Origin: an uncultured Prevotella sp.
Lineage (GTDB): Bacteria > Bacteroidota > Bacteroidia > Bacteroidales > Bacteroidaceae
DNA: 64,000 nt
Reading direction: 5' to 3'
Assembly (NCBI GenBank): GCA_937916405.1
Contig: CALFUF010000049.1
Location: 4,326-68,325 of the forward strand
A model generated the notes under the pieces. The model was given only the letters and a program-made list of their open reading frames with translations. It was not told where the DNA came from and searched no databases. Made by a program: the position numbers and the translations under genes. This document shows, one piece after another, positions 7,988 to 16,798 of the stretch. Position 1 is the stretch's first letter, and each line of letters opens with the position of its first letter.

Positions 7988-9112
7988 TTATTTCTGATAG
8001 AAATCCGCATACCATTCCGCAAAGGCACGAAGACCGTCACGAAGGGAGGTGGAGGGCTTATAGCCATAATCACACTCCAAGGCAGAGGTGTCTGCATAGG
8101 TCACGGGGACATCACCTGGTTGCATGGGTACCAACTTCTTATGCGCCTCAAAGTCATAGTCTTCAGGAAGGACTTTGGCACGGACGAGCTCTTGTTGGAG
8201 TATATCCACGAAGGTTAACAGATTCTCTGGTTGGTTATTACCTATGTTATAAACAGCGTATGGCGGTTCGGGAAGCCCATCCTCTCCTACTTTTTTTTCA
8301 GGTGCTCCCTGCATGATACGAACTACGCCTTCTACGATATCATCTACGTAGGTGAAGTCACGTTTACAATTACCAAAGTTGAAAATCTGAATGGTCTCGC
8401 CTTTCACCAGTTTATTGGTAAAGCCGAAGTATGCCATATCAGGACGACCGGCAGGACCATAGACGGTAAAGAAGCGTAAACCTGTAGAGGGGATATTGTA
8501 AAGCTTTGAATAAGCATGTGCCATTAACTCATTACTCTTCTTCGTTGCCGCATAGAGTGAAACGGGATTATCCACCTTATCATCCGTAGAATACGGAATC
8601 TTCTTGTTGGAACCATAGACTGATGAGGAACTGGCATAGACCAAATGTTCCACTCCGTGGTAAGGATGATGGATGATGGATGATGGATGAGAATTCACAT
8701 TATCCATCGAATGACGACATGCTTCTAAGATATTATAGAAGCCTATTAGGTTGGATTGGATATAGGCATCAGGATTGGTGATGGAATAGCGTACACCTGC
8801 CTGTGCCGCCAGATTGACCACTATCTGGGGATGATACTGTTCAAAAATATGATCGATGGTGGATTTGTCGGCTATATCACCCTTGACAAAAATCCACAGG
8901 TTTTTGTTCATTGAACATTGAACATTGAGCATTGAACATTGTTCTAGTCTGAATTCTTTGAGAGACACATCATAATAGTCGTTCATATTATCGATACCGA
9001 TAATCGTTGCCTCTTTTACCTCTTTAAATAAGCGTTTTACCAAGTTGCTGCCAACAAAGCCGGCAGCACCTGTTACCAATATGGTCTTTCCGTTTAAATC
9101 TATTTTCTGCAT
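7988..9112 (-). CDS. NAD-dependent epimerase, UDP-glucuronate 4-epimerase type
   Basis: 374 residues, extended SDR fold. ILVTGAAGFVGSNLVKRL (about 10-27) binds NAD; NLAAQAGVRYSITNP, SSSSVYG and the catalytic YAATK follow, then RFFTVYGPAGRPDMAYFGFT, the order seen in enzymes that interconvert UDP-glucuronate and UDP-galacturonate. It would supply a uronic acid donor to the glycosyltransferases behind it. Two odd segments have no place in the family: QCSMLNVQCSMNKN (about residue 54-67) and SMDNVNSHPSSIIHHPYH (about 137-154). Both are encoded by heptamer repeat arrays (8909-8943 and 8664-8691) and both fall in surface loops between secondary structure elements, so the enzyme may still work. First gene of a four-gene operon. 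Confidence 0.9.
   Translation of the reverse strand: MQKIDLNGKTILVTGAAGFVGSNLVKRLFKEVKEATIIGIDNMNDYYDVSLKEFRLEQCSMLNVQCSMNKNLWIFVKGDIADKSTIDHIFEQYHPQIVVNLAAQAGVRYSITNPDAYIQSNLIGFYNILEACRHSMDNVNSHPSSIIHHPYHGVEHLVYASSSSVYGSNKKIPYSTDDKVDNPVSLYAATKKSNELMAHAYSKLYNIPSTGLRFFTVYGPAGRPDMAYFGFTNKLVKGETIQIFNFGNCKRDFTYVDDIVEGVVRIMQGAPEKKVGEDGLPEPPYAVYNIGNNQPENLLTFVDILQQELVRAKVLPEDYDFEAHKKLVPMQPGDVPVTYADTSALECDYGYKPSTSLRDGLRAFAEWYADFYQK
8664..8691. repeat. Heptamer array inside the epimerase gene (GGATGAT x4)
   Basis: Four units GGATGAT, the last GGATGAG. On the coding strand it encodes SSIIHHP, inserted between LEACRH and GVEHLVYASSS, which are adjacent in usual family members. Confidence 0.85.
8909..8943. 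repeat. Heptamer array inside the epimerase gene (CATTGAA x5)
   Basis: Five units CATTGAA/CATTGAG/CATTGTT in a row. On the coding strand it encodes the QCSMLNVQCSMN segment inserted ahead of FVKGDIAD. Confidence 0.85.
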
Positions 9113-9134
9113 AGCATTGAAAACTTAATTCTTG

Positions 9135-9166
9135 CAAATATATAACAAATATTTGGAACTATCAAA
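9135..9166 (-). promoter_or_regulatory. Promoter of the epimerase operon
   Basis: Minus strand: TTTG at 9163-9166, 20-base spacer, TATATTTG at 9135-9142, about 22 bases ahead of the ATG at 9112. It overlaps the divergent promoter of the next gene. Confidence 0.65.
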
Positions 9167-9183
9167 TTTTTTTCGTACTTTTG
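9152..9183 (+). promoter_or_regulatory. Divergent promoter of the plus-strand GT4 gene
   Basis: TTTG at 9152-9155, 20-base spacer, TACTTTTG at 9176-9183. The ATG is at 9191, only 7 bases after the -7 box, so the transcript would be leaderless or nearly so. Confidence 0.65.
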
Positions 9184-9190
9184 TGACAAA

Positions 9191-10348
9191 ATGAAGAGAA
9201 TCTGTTTCATAGTAGACTCCATATTCTCCTTTGGAGGTGTGCAACGAGTAACTGCTGTCATTGCCAAAGCTTTGGCAAAAGACTATGATGTGACTATTGT
9301 TACCATGGACGATTCTTCTATAAAAAACACTTCTTTCTATGATTTGCAGGAAGCTGATATTCATTATCGTTTTTTTCAGTTTCCGAGCATTAATCCATTA
9401 AAAGATAAATGCTGTAAATTATACAGTGCTCTATTTAGGAAATTATTACCACAAACAAGACTCACTTCTGATTGGTATGCCCACAGTTCCTTCCCGTCCG
9501 AGAAGCGTAATGCTTTAACAAAAGAATTGAAAGCGGGAAATTATGACATCATCATTGGTGTACATGCCCCACTTGCCGTACGTTTAACTTCATGCAAGTC
9601 GCAACTTAGAGGTATTAAACTGATTGGGTGGATTCACAATTCTTATCAAGCATTATTTGGTAAGCACTCCCATTATATTGGCTCAGAATTAAAGAAGCAT
9701 TATGAGTACCAATTGGAAAAACTGCACAAAATTGTTGTTTTATGCCAATATGATGCTCAACAATATCATTTCCCAACAACTGTCATCTACAATCCATTAA
9801 CATTAATCCCTGGCGAGCTTTCCTCAGGAGCCTCTAAGAGATTCCTTGCAGTAGGACGTTTCTCTCGCCGACATAAAGGATTTGACTTGCTCATCAAAGC
9901 TTTTCATCTGTTTGCTCAGAATAATAACGAGTGGACATTAGATATCGTTGGGGAGGGTGAGGAAGAAACTCTTTACAAGAAACTCATTTCCGAATATCAG
10001 CTTGAGAAACGCATTACTATTTATCCTTTCACGAATCATATACAGTCGTACTATTCCAATGCACAAGTCTATGTGCTGAGTTCCCGTTGGGAAGGTATGC
10101 CTTTAGTTCTCATGGAATCCATGTCCCACGGATTACCTATTATCTCTTCAAACTTGCCAGTTTGTAAAGAAATCATGGGTGATTTCGGACTTTATTTTGA
10201 GAATGAGAATGTTGACCAACTTGCCCAACAACTGGAGTGTGCCACTCAACTTGACTGGAAAAAGAAATCCCAAGAAGCCTTAGAAATAGCTAAGAGATAT
10301 AATCTTGACACCATTATCCAGAAATGGAAAAGTATCATAAAAGAATAA
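9191..10348 (+). CDS. Glycosyltransferase family 4
   Basis: 385 residues. It starts RICFIVDSIFSFGGVQRVTA, with the GGVQR turn of GT4 enzymes. The donor domain has FLAVGRFSRRHKGFDLLIKA (about 215-234), and the EX7E signature is RWEGMPLVLMESMSHGLPII (about 299-318). It closely follows the layout of GalNAc/Gal-transferring GT4 enzymes in capsule loci. Transcribed divergently from the epimerase operon. Downstream, a fragment of the acetyltransferase gene (10377-10454) shows that the intact acetyltransferase once followed directly and that the ATPase gene was inserted in between. Confidence 0.9.
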   Translation: MKRICFIVDSIFSFGGVQRVTAVIAKALAKDYDVTIVTMDDSSIKNTSFYDLQEADIHYRFFQFPSINPLKDKCCKLYSALFRKLLPQTRLTSDWYAHSSFPSEKRNALTKELKAGNYDIIIGVHAPLAVRLTSCKSQLRGIKLIGWIHNSYQALFGKHSHYIGSELKKHYEYQLEKLHKIVVLCQYDAQQYHFPTTVIYNPLTLIPGELSSGASKRFLAVGRFSRRHKGFDLLIKAFHLFAQNNNEWTLDIVGEGEEETLYKKLISEYQLEKRITIYPFTNHIQSYYSNAQVYVLSSRWEGMPLVLMESMSHGLPIISSNLPVCKEIMGDFGLYFENENVDQLAQQLECATQLDWKKKSQEALEIAKRYNLDTIIQKWKSIIKE

Positions 10349-10376
10349 ATGAAGTATTATTCACAAATTTGTAGTG

Positions 10377-10454
10377 ATGAAAGATAAAGAAGAATTACGC
10401 CAAGGACTAAAAGCCAATCCGAAACTGAAGCATACAGAAGGCTGCTATCCATAA
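10377..10454 (+). pseudogene. Truncated 5' copy of the acetyltransferase gene
   Basis: ATG at 10377 opens [18 protein letters not shown], identical in protein to the start of the acetyltransferase gene at 12104, then diverges into HTEGCYP and a stop. About 70 bp (10360-10429 against 12087-12156) match with five differences. One is upstream of the ATG and four are silent third-position changes. Confidence 0.85.
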
Positions 10455-10516
10455 CTCATAATTATAAAGTAGAATTATTATAAAGTAGAATTATATTCTT
10501 AATTATATATAAAAGA

Positions 10517-10548
10517 TTTGGTTCAATAGCCAGAATCGTCTATCTTTG
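10517..10548 (+). promoter_or_regulatory. Promoter of the ATPase gene at 10565
   Basis: TTTG at 10517-10520, 20-base spacer, TATCTTTG at 10541-10548; the ATG is 17 bases further on. Confidence 0.7.
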
Positions 10549-10564
10549 CAAAAAATTAAGAGAT

Positions 10565-11956
10565 ATGGAATTCGTTGATAGAAAGAAAGAGTTCGCCCGA
10601 TTACAAAATGCGTTGCAGAGAAAAAAGCCTCAGTTCATTGCAGTATATGGTCGCAGGCGTATCGGTAAATCCACACTCATAAAAAAAGTATTGGACTTTA
10701 ACCGTGGTGACATTTATTTCCTTGCCGACAGGACCTCAGAGCCAAGTCAACGGCAGTTATTCTCTACTACGGTGGGCATGAATATCGAAGGCTTCAGTAT
10801 GGCAACTTATCCTACATGGGAGTCGCTTTTCGTCAGTCTTAATAGATCAATTGACCATCGTATAACCGTCTGTCTCGATGAATTTCCATATCTTGTTAAG
10901 AGCTGTCCGGCTCTGCCTTCTATTCTTCAGAAATTGCTTGATGATAAGAAATTGAACTTCGATTTGATCATCTGCGGTTCATCACAGCAGATGATGCAAG
11001 GGTATGTACTTGACAGTAAGGAGCCTCTATATGGTCGTGCCGATGAAATTATAAAAATGCAACCCATCGCCCCTGCATTTATCTGTCAGGCACTTGGGTG
11101 TGATGCAGAACAGGCAGTTCGAGAATATGCTGTCTGGGGTGGTGTTCCCAGATATTGGGTATTGCGTGAAAATTATGACAGTCTCCAAGATGCCATAGAA
11201 AACCTATTGCTGACACCAGAAGGAACATTATATGAAGAACCATCAAAACTGTTATACGATGAAATGCGCGATACTGTTCAGGCATCATCCATACTTTCGT
11301 TTATCGGTAATGGGGCTAACAAATTGTCTGAGATAGCTTCGCGTGCAGAAAAGCAGGCGACAGATATCACACCACAACTGTCGAGGTTGAAAGAACTGGG
11401 CTTTATAAAAAAGGAGATTCCTTTTGGTGAAAGTGAAAGGAAGAGTAAGAAAGGACTCTACCATATATCCGACCCATTGCTTCGCTTTCATTATCGTTAT
11501 GTCCTCCTCTATCGCTCACTCATAGAACTGGGCAACAGCCAAGCGGTTTTGAACGTGTTGGAGAAGACGGAGAATGACTATACCAGCCAGACTTGGGAAG
11601 AGCTGTGCAGAAACTATATCAGTACACATGGCTTCGACAATGTTGTATATCAGATAGCATCCCGCTGGTGGGGAAGCTATTACGATGCAGAAAAAGAACA
11701 GTATATTCCTGTAGAACTGGATGTTGTCGCTGAATCATTTGACGGAAAAAACCTTTTCCTGGGTGAATGTAAATGGCAAAACGGCAATCAACATATAGAC
11801 GCTAAGGAGGAACTTGAAAGGTTGCAGACTATCGCTAACGGTCTGCCTTTTGCAAAAGATCATTTCGTGCATTATGCATTATTCTTAAAAGAAAAACCTA
11901 AAAACCCTGATATGGCAAAGGTCTTTTATCCTGACGATGTGCTGTCAATTTTATGA
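10565..11956 (+). CDS. ATPase_2 / DUF234 family AAA ATPase with nuclease-like C-terminus
   Basis: 463 residues. The N-terminal P-loop domain starts MEFVDRKKEFARLQNAL and has Walker A YGRRRIGKSTLIKK (about 29-42), Walker B-like TVCLDEFPYLVKSCP (about 98) and ICGSSQQMM (sensor region). A winged-helix region (ANKLSEIASRAEKQATDITP) follows. A DUF234-type C-terminus holds a PD-(D/E)XK-like core, PVELDVVAES... LGECKW (about 377-397). Such genes are frequent in Bacteroidales and archaea and often sit in variable loci; their role is unproven (mobile or defence-linked is a common suggestion). It has its own promoter and is bracketed by a broken and an intact copy of the acetyltransferase start, so it is an insertion. 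Confidence 0.9.
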   Translation: MEFVDRKKEFARLQNALQRKKPQFIAVYGRRRIGKSTLIKKVLDFNRGDIYFLADRTSEPSQRQLFSTTVGMNIEGFSMATYPTWESLFVSLNRSIDHRITVCLDEFPYLVKSCPALPSILQKLLDDKKLNFDLIICGSSQQMMQGYVLDSKEPLYGRADEIIKMQPIAPAFICQALGCDAEQAVREYAVWGGVPRYWVLRENYDSLQDAIENLLLTPEGTLYEEPSKLLYDEMRDTVQASSILSFIGNGANKLSEIASRAEKQATDITPQLSRLKELGFIKKEIPFGESERKSKKGLYHISDPLLRFHYRYVLLYRSLIELGNSQAVLNVLEKTENDYTSQTWEELCRNYISTHGFDNVVYQIASRWWGSYYDAEKEQYIPVELDVVAESFDGKNLFLGECKWQNGNQHIDAKEELERLQTIANGLPFAKDHFVHYALFLKEKPKNPDMAKVFYPDDVLSIL

Positions 11957-11979
11957 AGTCAAAATTTAATAATAATTGA

Positions 11980-12068
11980 TTCAACTTTCGCAAGGCTATG
12001 CTTGCTACAGTTGAAGAGGTGAGTGGTGAGAGGTAAGAGGTGAGAATGCGAAGCATGCGAAACTTGAA
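11980..12068. repeat. MITE-like element with 12-bp terminal inverted repeats (copy A)
   Basis: Starts TTCAACTTTCGC (11980-11991) and ends GCGAAACTTGAA (12057-12068), inverted repeats with one mismatch. Inside are a small hairpin GCAAG...CTTGC (11990-12005), CTACAGTT and a GAGGTGA heptamer array (12016-12044). A second, longer copy with the same ends and order lies at 29090-29308. It occupies the gap between the ATPase and acetyltransferase genes and is followed by a further short heptamer run (TTGAATT, GAGAATT, GAGATTT at 12064-12084). Confidence 0.65.
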
Positions 12069-12103
12069 TTGAGAATTGAGATTTATTTCACAAATTTGCA
12101 GTG

Positions 12104-12718
12104 ATGAAAGACAAAGAAGAATTACGACAAGGGCTAAAAGCTAATCCGAAACTGAAAAAATGGTTGGATTATGTCATCATGAATCAGCGGGACGCACGAC
12201 CACGATGGTATATCCGCATGCTGGCTCCTTTTTACCAGCATCGGGGATACGGCTCTAAGATATATTCGAGTGTGCGAATGGACACGCCACCTTACCGCAA
12301 TTTCTCTTTAGGTAAGCGAAGCGTGATTGAGTCATTCTGTTGTATCAACAATGCCGTCGGTGATGTCGTTATCGGTGACGATACACGTATTGGAATACAT
12401 AACATCATCATCGGTCCTGTCACCATCGGAAACCATGTGAACCTTGCACAAGGTATTGTCGTTACAGCTCTTAACCACAACTTCAAAGACACCACTTTGC
12501 GGATTGACGAGCAAGGCGTATCCACTCAACCCGTTGTCATTAAAGATGATGTTTGGATAGGTGCCAATGCCGTAATTTTACCTGGTGTAACTATTGGCAA
12601 GCATGTGGTGGTTGCCGCTGGTGCCGTTGTCACCAAAGATGTACCAGACAACTGTATTGTTGGTGGTGTTCCTGCAAAGGTTATCAAAAAGATAGAAGAT
12701 ACATCAACCCTTATCTGA
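12104..12718 (+). CDS. Hexapeptide-repeat acyltransferase (LbetaH, WcaF/maltose acetyltransferase type)
   Basis: 204 residues from the ATG at 12104 (a GTG just before is also possible). Repeating hexapeptides ([49 protein letters not shown]) form a left-handed beta helix. LNHNFKD carries the likely catalytic histidine, and the C-terminus [13 protein letters not shown] is typical of O-acetyltransferases for sugars. It probably acetylates the glycan made by the neighbouring glycosyltransferases, in the cytoplasm with acetyl-CoA as donor. A near-consensus -7 box (CAAATTTG, 12091-12098) is present. The gene was apparently separated from the GT4 gene at 9191 by the ATPase insertion. Confidence 0.9.
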   Translation: MKDKEELRQGLKANPKLKKWLDYVIMNQRDARPRWYIRMLAPFYQHRGYGSKIYSSVRMDTPPYRNFSLGKRSVIESFCCINNAVGDVVIGDDTRIGIHNIIIGPVTIGNHVNLAQGIVVTALNHNFKDTTLRIDEQGVSTQPVVIKDDVWIGANAVILPGVTIGKHVVVAAGAVVTKDVPDNCIVGGVPAKVIKKIEDTSTLI

Positions 12719-12729
12719 TTAAGTAGATG

Positions 12730-13068
12730 TTACGCAAATAAATCGAGGGATAGGTCTTGATGGGGCTTCTCCTCTTCTTTTTCCTCCTCCCGCTCTTCAC
12801 GAAACTGGAGCATCATCTGACGGGCATCGGCAGAGCCTTCCGTATTCAGACGATAATAACCACGACGACCTGTGGACTCTATCAGCGACTGCGTTGACTT
12901 GCTATTACGAAGCAGGAACTGTTGGGCATACGTACGGATTTCCTCAAAGTCTGGCTGGGTGAAGAATGTACAATTCATATTGTAAATATGCTTGGCAATA
13001 GCCTGCACACTTACACCACCGTCTCCTGCCTCGGTGAGTACTTTCAATATCTGCTGGTCGTAAGTCAC
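12730..13068 (-). CDS. Conserved hypothetical protein, winged-helix-like
   Basis: 112 residues from a GTG at 13066-13068 (MTYDQQILKVLTEAGDGGVS). Residues 1-75 alternate short helices and a beta-hairpin region (STGRRGYYRLNTE) in a way that suggests a winged-helix fold. The C-terminal third is charged (REEREEEKEEEKPHQDLSL) and probably disordered. I do not recognise a named family; the VSVQAIAKHIYNMN segment resembles the helix-turn-helix of small Bacteroidales regulators. It converges with the acetyltransferase gene, 12 bases between stops. The 5' side abuts a heptamer array at 13071-13098. Confidence 0.65.
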   Translation of the reverse strand: MTYDQQILKVLTEAGDGGVSVQAIAKHIYNMNCTFFTQPDFEEIRTYAQQFLLRNSKSTQSLIESTGRRGYYRLNTEGSADARQMMLQFREEREEEKEEEKPHQDLSLDLFA

Positions 13069-13070
13069 CC

Positions 13071-13098
13071 TTAACTATGAACTGAGAACTATGAACTA
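13071..13098. repeat. Heptamer array (TGAACTA-type x4)
   Basis: TTAACTA TGAACTG AGAACTA TGAACTA, four 7-bp units between the start codon of the gene at 13068 and the terminator of the next gene. Confidence 0.7.
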
Positions 13099-13137
13099 AA
13101 AAAGGCTGGTATGCCATGAAAGCTTACCAGCCTTTTT
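13098..13137 (-). terminator. Rho-independent (bidirectional) terminator
   Basis: Arms AAAAGGCTGGTA (ending 13111) and TACCAGCCTTTT (from 13125) enclose a 13-base loop, with A/T runs outside both arms. It lies just past the stop of the winged-helix gene at 13156. Confidence 0.85.
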
Positions 13138-13155
13138 ATGCTTCATTTGATTTGA

Positions 13156-13449
13156 TTAAGCAAGTGTAATCTTCTCATCAGCAGTAGCGAGTTTGCCCTC
13201 TTTGAAGAGCCAACCCAGACCGAGCAGAGTCTCCTCCTCGCTGATATTTGCTGCCTTAGCGATTTCTTTAACGGTCAAAGCCTTACCAGCAGCAGCAAGA
13301 GCCTGGTAAACATCACCAGCCTTGAAACCTGCATTCTCTGCATTTACTGCTACAACTGCCTTAACAGCAGCGGTCTTCTTTACGGTTGCCTTCTTTGGCT
13401 CTTCTGCCTTCACAGCAGCGGCCTTCTTTGTTGTTTTCTTTTCTGCCAT
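13156..13449 (-). CDS. Winged helix-turn-helix protein (DUF2582-like) with Lys/Ala tail
   Basis: 97 residues in two parts. Residues 1-40 are a histone H1-like tail rich in lysine and alanine (KKTTKKAAAVKAEEPKKATV). Residues 45-97 are a compact winged helix (FKAGDVYQALAAAGKALTVK, then EIAKAANISEEETLLGLGWL and FKEGKLATADEKITLA), matching the DUF2582 winged-helix family common in Bacteroidales. Likely a small abundant nucleoid-associated or regulatory DNA-binding protein (inference). It is monocistronic, with a promoter upstream (13511-13542) and a strong terminator downstream. Confidence 0.8.
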   Translation of the reverse strand: MAEKKTTKKAAAVKAEEPKKATVKKTAAVKAVVAVNAENAGFKAGDVYQALAAAGKALTVKEIAKAANISEEETLLGLGWLFKEGKLATADEKITLA

Positions 13450-13510
13450 AATTTTAATAATTAATACGCTATTGAATGTTCTTTCTAATAGAAATTTTAA
13501 TTTCTGGGTG

Positions 13511-13542
13511 CAAAAGTAAGAACTTTTCCAATGCGTTGTTAC
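13511..13542 (-). promoter_or_regulatory. Promoter of the winged-helix gene
   Basis: Minus strand: TACTTTTG at 13511-13518, with ATTG (one mismatch to TTTG) at 13539-13542, spacing 20. The leader would be about 55 bases. Confidence 0.55.
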
Positions 13543-13611
13543 CGTACACAGGTTCTTTTTTATATTTATTTAATTATTCTTGATGTAAGTCAACTGACGA
13601 ACGAAGTAAGA

Positions 13612-13635
13612 GCAATAAAAATTCACTTTTATTGC
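13612..13635 (-). terminator. Possible terminator hairpin after aspS
   Basis: GCAATAAAA (13612-13620) pairs with TTTTATTGC (13627-13635) around a 6-base loop, directly after the aspS stop at 13637. It is A/T-rich and lacks a clear U-tract, so the call is tentative. Confidence 0.4.
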
Positions 13636-13636
13636 C

Positions 13637-15406
13637 TTACAAGGAGGAAGTCGAACTTAGTTCAACACGTAACTGCAACTCTTCCAGCTGTTTAGCGTCT
13701 AATTCGCCTGGTGCGTCAAGCATCACATCACGACCAGAATTGTTCTTCGGGAAGGCGATACAGTCACGGATAGAGTCCAGCCCTGCCATCAGGCTCACAA
13801 AGCGGTCGAGACCAAAGGCGAGACCTGCGTGAGGGGGTGCTCCATACTTGAAGGCATTGATGAGGAAACCGAACTGTGCCATCGCTCTCTCGGGTGTGAA
13901 ACCTAAGATCTGGAACATCTTCTCCTGCAACTTACCGTCATGGATACGCAGGGAGCCACCACCTACCTCAACACCATTACATACGAAGTCGTAGGCAACG
14001 GCACGCACCTTCTCAGGAGCGGTATCGAGCAAGGGGATATCATCTGGGTTAGGCAGGGTGAACGGATGGTGGGTAGCCATTAATCGTTGCTCCTCGTCGC
14101 TCCACTCAAACAGTGGGAAGTCGACAATCCACAAACACACGAACTTATCCTTATCACGCAGCCCGAGACGGTCACCCATCTCCAGACGCAGCGTACAGAG
14201 TTGTACACGGGTCTTGTTTGCCTTGTCACCACTCAGGATCAGCACGAGGTCGCCATCCTTGGCTCCTGTCTTCTCCTTCAGCTGTGCCCATACCTCAGGG
14301 GTATAGAACTTATCAACGGATGACTTCACGGTACCATCGGTATTGAACTTTACATATACCAAGCCCTTCGCACCTACCTGTGGACGCTTCACGAAGTCAG
14401 TCAATTGGTCGAGTTGCTTGCGGGTATAGTCAGCACATCCGGGTACGACGATACCTCCGATATACTCTGCCTCATTAAAGACAGGGAATGTACCCGTTCC
14501 TTTCAATACGTCCATCAACTCCACGAACTCCATGCCGAAGCGCAAGTCGGGCTTGTCAGAACCAAAACGACGCATTGCGTCATGCCATGTCATACGCTGT
14601 AACTTAGGTAGTTCCACACCACGCACCTCCTTGAACAGATGACGGGCAAGGTCCTCAAAGATCTCCAGCACATCCTCCTGGTCGGCAAATGACATCTCAC
14701 AGTCTATCTGTGTGAACTCCGGCTGACGGTCGGCGCGCAAGTCCTCGTCACGGAAACACTTGGCAATCTGGAAATAACGGTCGAAACCACTGACCATCAA
14801 CAACTGCTTCAAGGTCTGTGGACTCTGTGGCAGTGCATAGAACTGTCCTGGGTTCATGCGGGAGGGCACCACAAAGTCACGTGCTCCCTCTGGGGTTGAG
14901 CCAATCAGTATAGGTGTCTCCACCTCTATGAAGTTCTTGTTATCGAGGAAGTTACGAATAAGGATAGTCATGCGGTGACGCAGTTCCAAGTTCTTACGAA
15001 CGCAACTACGGCGCAGGTCCAGATAACGATACTTCATTCGGATATCGTCACCACCATCGGTATGGTCCTCTATCGTGAAGGGAGGAGTCAGGCTCTCGCT
15101 CAGCACATTCAGTTCCTGGGCGATGATCTCAATATCTCCCGTTGGGATATTCATATTCTTACTCTGACGCTCGTTGACGGTACCCTTCACCTGAACACAC
15201 CACTCACGTCCCAATTTATTGGCACACTCGCAGAGTGCCGCATCCTTCGACTCGTCGAAAACCAACTGTGTGATACCATAGCGGTCACGCAAGTCCACAA
15301 ACGTCATGCCTCCCATCTTACGGGTCTTCTGTACCCATCCGGCAAGGGTTACCACCATGCCGGCATCCGTGAGTCTCAACTCACCACATGTCTTTGTCCT
15401 ATACAT
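13637..15406 (-). CDS. aspS: Aspartyl-tRNA synthetase
   Basis: 589 residues, the full bacterial length, charging tRNA-Asp with aspartate. The N-terminal OB-fold anticodon-binding domain ([36 protein letters not shown]) is followed by the class II catalytic core. Motif 2 is [18 protein letters not shown] (about 218-235), a bacterial GAD insertion follows, and motif 3 is [19 protein letters not shown] (522-540). Single-gene unit with its own promoter; ATG at 15404-15406. The only classic housekeeping gene in the window and useful for species placement. No anomaly seen. Confidence 0.98.
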   Translation of the reverse strand: MYRTKTCGELRLTDAGMVVTLAGWVQKTRKMGGMTFVDLRDRYGITQLVFDESKDAALCECANKLGREWCVQVKGTVNERQSKNMNIPTGDIEIIAQELNVLSESLTPPFTIEDHTDGGDDIRMKYRYLDLRRSCVRKNLELRHRMTILIRNFLDNKNFIEVETPILIGSTPEGARDFVVPSRMNPGQFYALPQSPQTLKQLLMVSGFDRYFQIAKCFRDEDLRADRQPEFTQIDCEMSFADQEDVLEIFEDLARHLFKEVRGVELPKLQRMTWHDAMRRFGSDKPDLRFGMEFVELMDVLKGTGTFPVFNEAEYIGGIVVPGCADYTRKQLDQLTDFVKRPQVGAKGLVYVKFNTDGTVKSSVDKFYTPEVWAQLKEKTGAKDGDLVLILSGDKANKTRVQLCTLRLEMGDRLGLRDKDKFVCLWIVDFPLFEWSDEEQRLMATHHPFTLPNPDDIPLLDTAPEKVRAVAYDFVCNGVEVGGGSLRIHDGKLQEKMFQILGFTPERAMAQFGFLINAFKYGAPPHAGLAFGLDRFVSLMAGLDSIRDCIAFPKNNSGRDVMLDAPGELDAKQLEELQLRVELSSTSSL

Positions 15407-15437
15407 ATTATATATATATGTGTTTTTAAATTGTTTG

Positions 15438-15469
15438 CAAAATTACAGCGAAAATATGATATATCCAAA
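15438..15469 (-). promoter_or_regulatory. aspS promoter
   Basis: Minus strand: TTTG at 15466-15469, 20-base spacer, TAATTTTG at 15438-15445; about 30 bases upstream of the aspS ATG. Confidence 0.65.
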
Positions 15470-15493
15470 TTTTTTCATATCTTTGAACACGTT

Positions 15494-16633
15494 TTATAGA
15501 CTATTACTCTCCCAAAGCATCTGGAAGAAATCTTTTACATAGATACATTCGACATCTCCAATTTTACGATTGAATCTATCAAGCGAAACTATGATTCTTC
15601 GGCTTTGGGGATGTTCCTCGCCAAATGCCTTCAAGCCTTTTAAGTGTTTGCTCATGACCTCTTCCACTGATTTTATCTCTATGGCAACACGTGCATCTCC
15701 AATGATGACATCCACTTCCACACCTGTATATGTACGCCAATAAGAGATTGTTTCCTCTGAGTGGCAATAGTGCAACCAAGCATATATCTCCTGAACGACC
15801 AAATGCTCAAAAGCGTGACCATATCCGTCTGTTCCTCTTACAATATCCTTCCGATGAAGCAGATGATTGGCGACACCAACATCAAAGAAATAAAAGCGTG
15901 GAGCCTGCACCAGTCTGCGTTTCATCACTTTCCGATAGGCTGGAATGCGATAACCTATCAGCGTATCTTCAAGAATATCGAAATACGAACTGACCGTTGT
16001 TGCACTCACACCACAGTCCTGGGCTATGTTATTGTTATTCACCATTTCACCGTTTGTCAGGGCAGCCACTTCCAGAAAGCGCTGAAAAGAATCAAGATTA
16101 CGTACCAGAGACTCTTCCTTGATTTCCTCTTTTAAGTATACTTGAATATAGGCTGCCAATTGTCTGGATGGATTCTTGGCAAGATAGTGTGGAGGCAACA
16201 TACCATAATTGACCGCTCGGTCAATATCGAAATCCGCAATCTCGGAACTGACAAACGGATAAAGACAAACTGGCAAAGCCCTGCCACCCAAGGTGTTCTT
16301 TCCTTTTCGCTTCAGTTTCCTAGCACTGGATCCGCAAAGGATAAAAACCAGATGGCACTCCGCTATTAACCTATGAACTTCGTTTAGCAATTCTGGCACC
16401 TCTGGTATCTCGTCAATGATAACCAGCGTGTTCTCTGGTTTATCATGTAGCATCTCATAGAGCAAAACAGGACGACGGCTTAGACGACTCTTCACTTCCG
16501 TATCGAGCAGGTCGATATAGATAGACTTAGGAAACTGCTGGCGCAAAATTGTGGATTTTCCTGTCTGACGAGCGCCAAACAAGAATATACTACCATCTAA
16601 CTCTTTGCTAATCTGTAATATACGTTCTATCAT
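15494..16633 (-). CDS. AAA_14 ATPase with DUF4143 C-terminus
   Basis: 379 residues. Walker A FGARQTGKSTILRQ (about 19-32), Walker B NTLVIIDEIPEVPELL (about 67-82) and sensor FILCGSSARKLKR. A winged-helix segment (NGEMVNNNNIAQDCGVSATT) precedes a DUF4143 domain whose PD-(D/E)XK-like core is complete here: GVEVDVIIG... VAIEIKS (about 309-325). A possible minus-strand -7 box (TAATTTTG, 16716-16723) gives a leader of about 80 bases. It is flanked by aspS and by the giant gene and is co-directional with both but well separated. Function unknown; one of five P-loop ATPases of this general type in the window. Confidence 0.88.
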   Translation of the reverse strand: MIERILQISKELDGSIFLFGARQTGKSTILRQQFPKSIYIDLLDTEVKSRLSRRPVLLYEMLHDKPENTLVIIDEIPEVPELLNEVHRLIAECHLVFILCGSSARKLKRKGKNTLGGRALPVCLYPFVSSEIADFDIDRAVNYGMLPPHYLAKNPSRQLAAYIQVYLKEEIKEESLVRNLDSFQRFLEVAALTNGEMVNNNNIAQDCGVSATTVSSYFDILEDTLIGYRIPAYRKVMKRRLVQAPRFYFFDVGVANHLLHRKDIVRGTDGYGHAFEHLVVQEIYAWLHYCHSEETISYWRTYTGVEVDVIIGDARVAIEIKSVEEVMSKHLKGLKAFGEEHPQSRRIIVSLDRFNRKIGDVECIYVKDFFQMLWESNSL

Positions 16634-16798
16634 ACGCTAAATTATATAGCCTTTTACTTTTAATTTTCCTTTAAAATCACAAGTAGAACTTTTGATTTTC
16701 AATCAAATTCAAGTGCAAAATTAAACAAAAAAAAGATGTGCACAAGTTTATAGGCAGAAATATTCCTAATCCTCCAAGTTTTTATTGACTTTTTTCAT

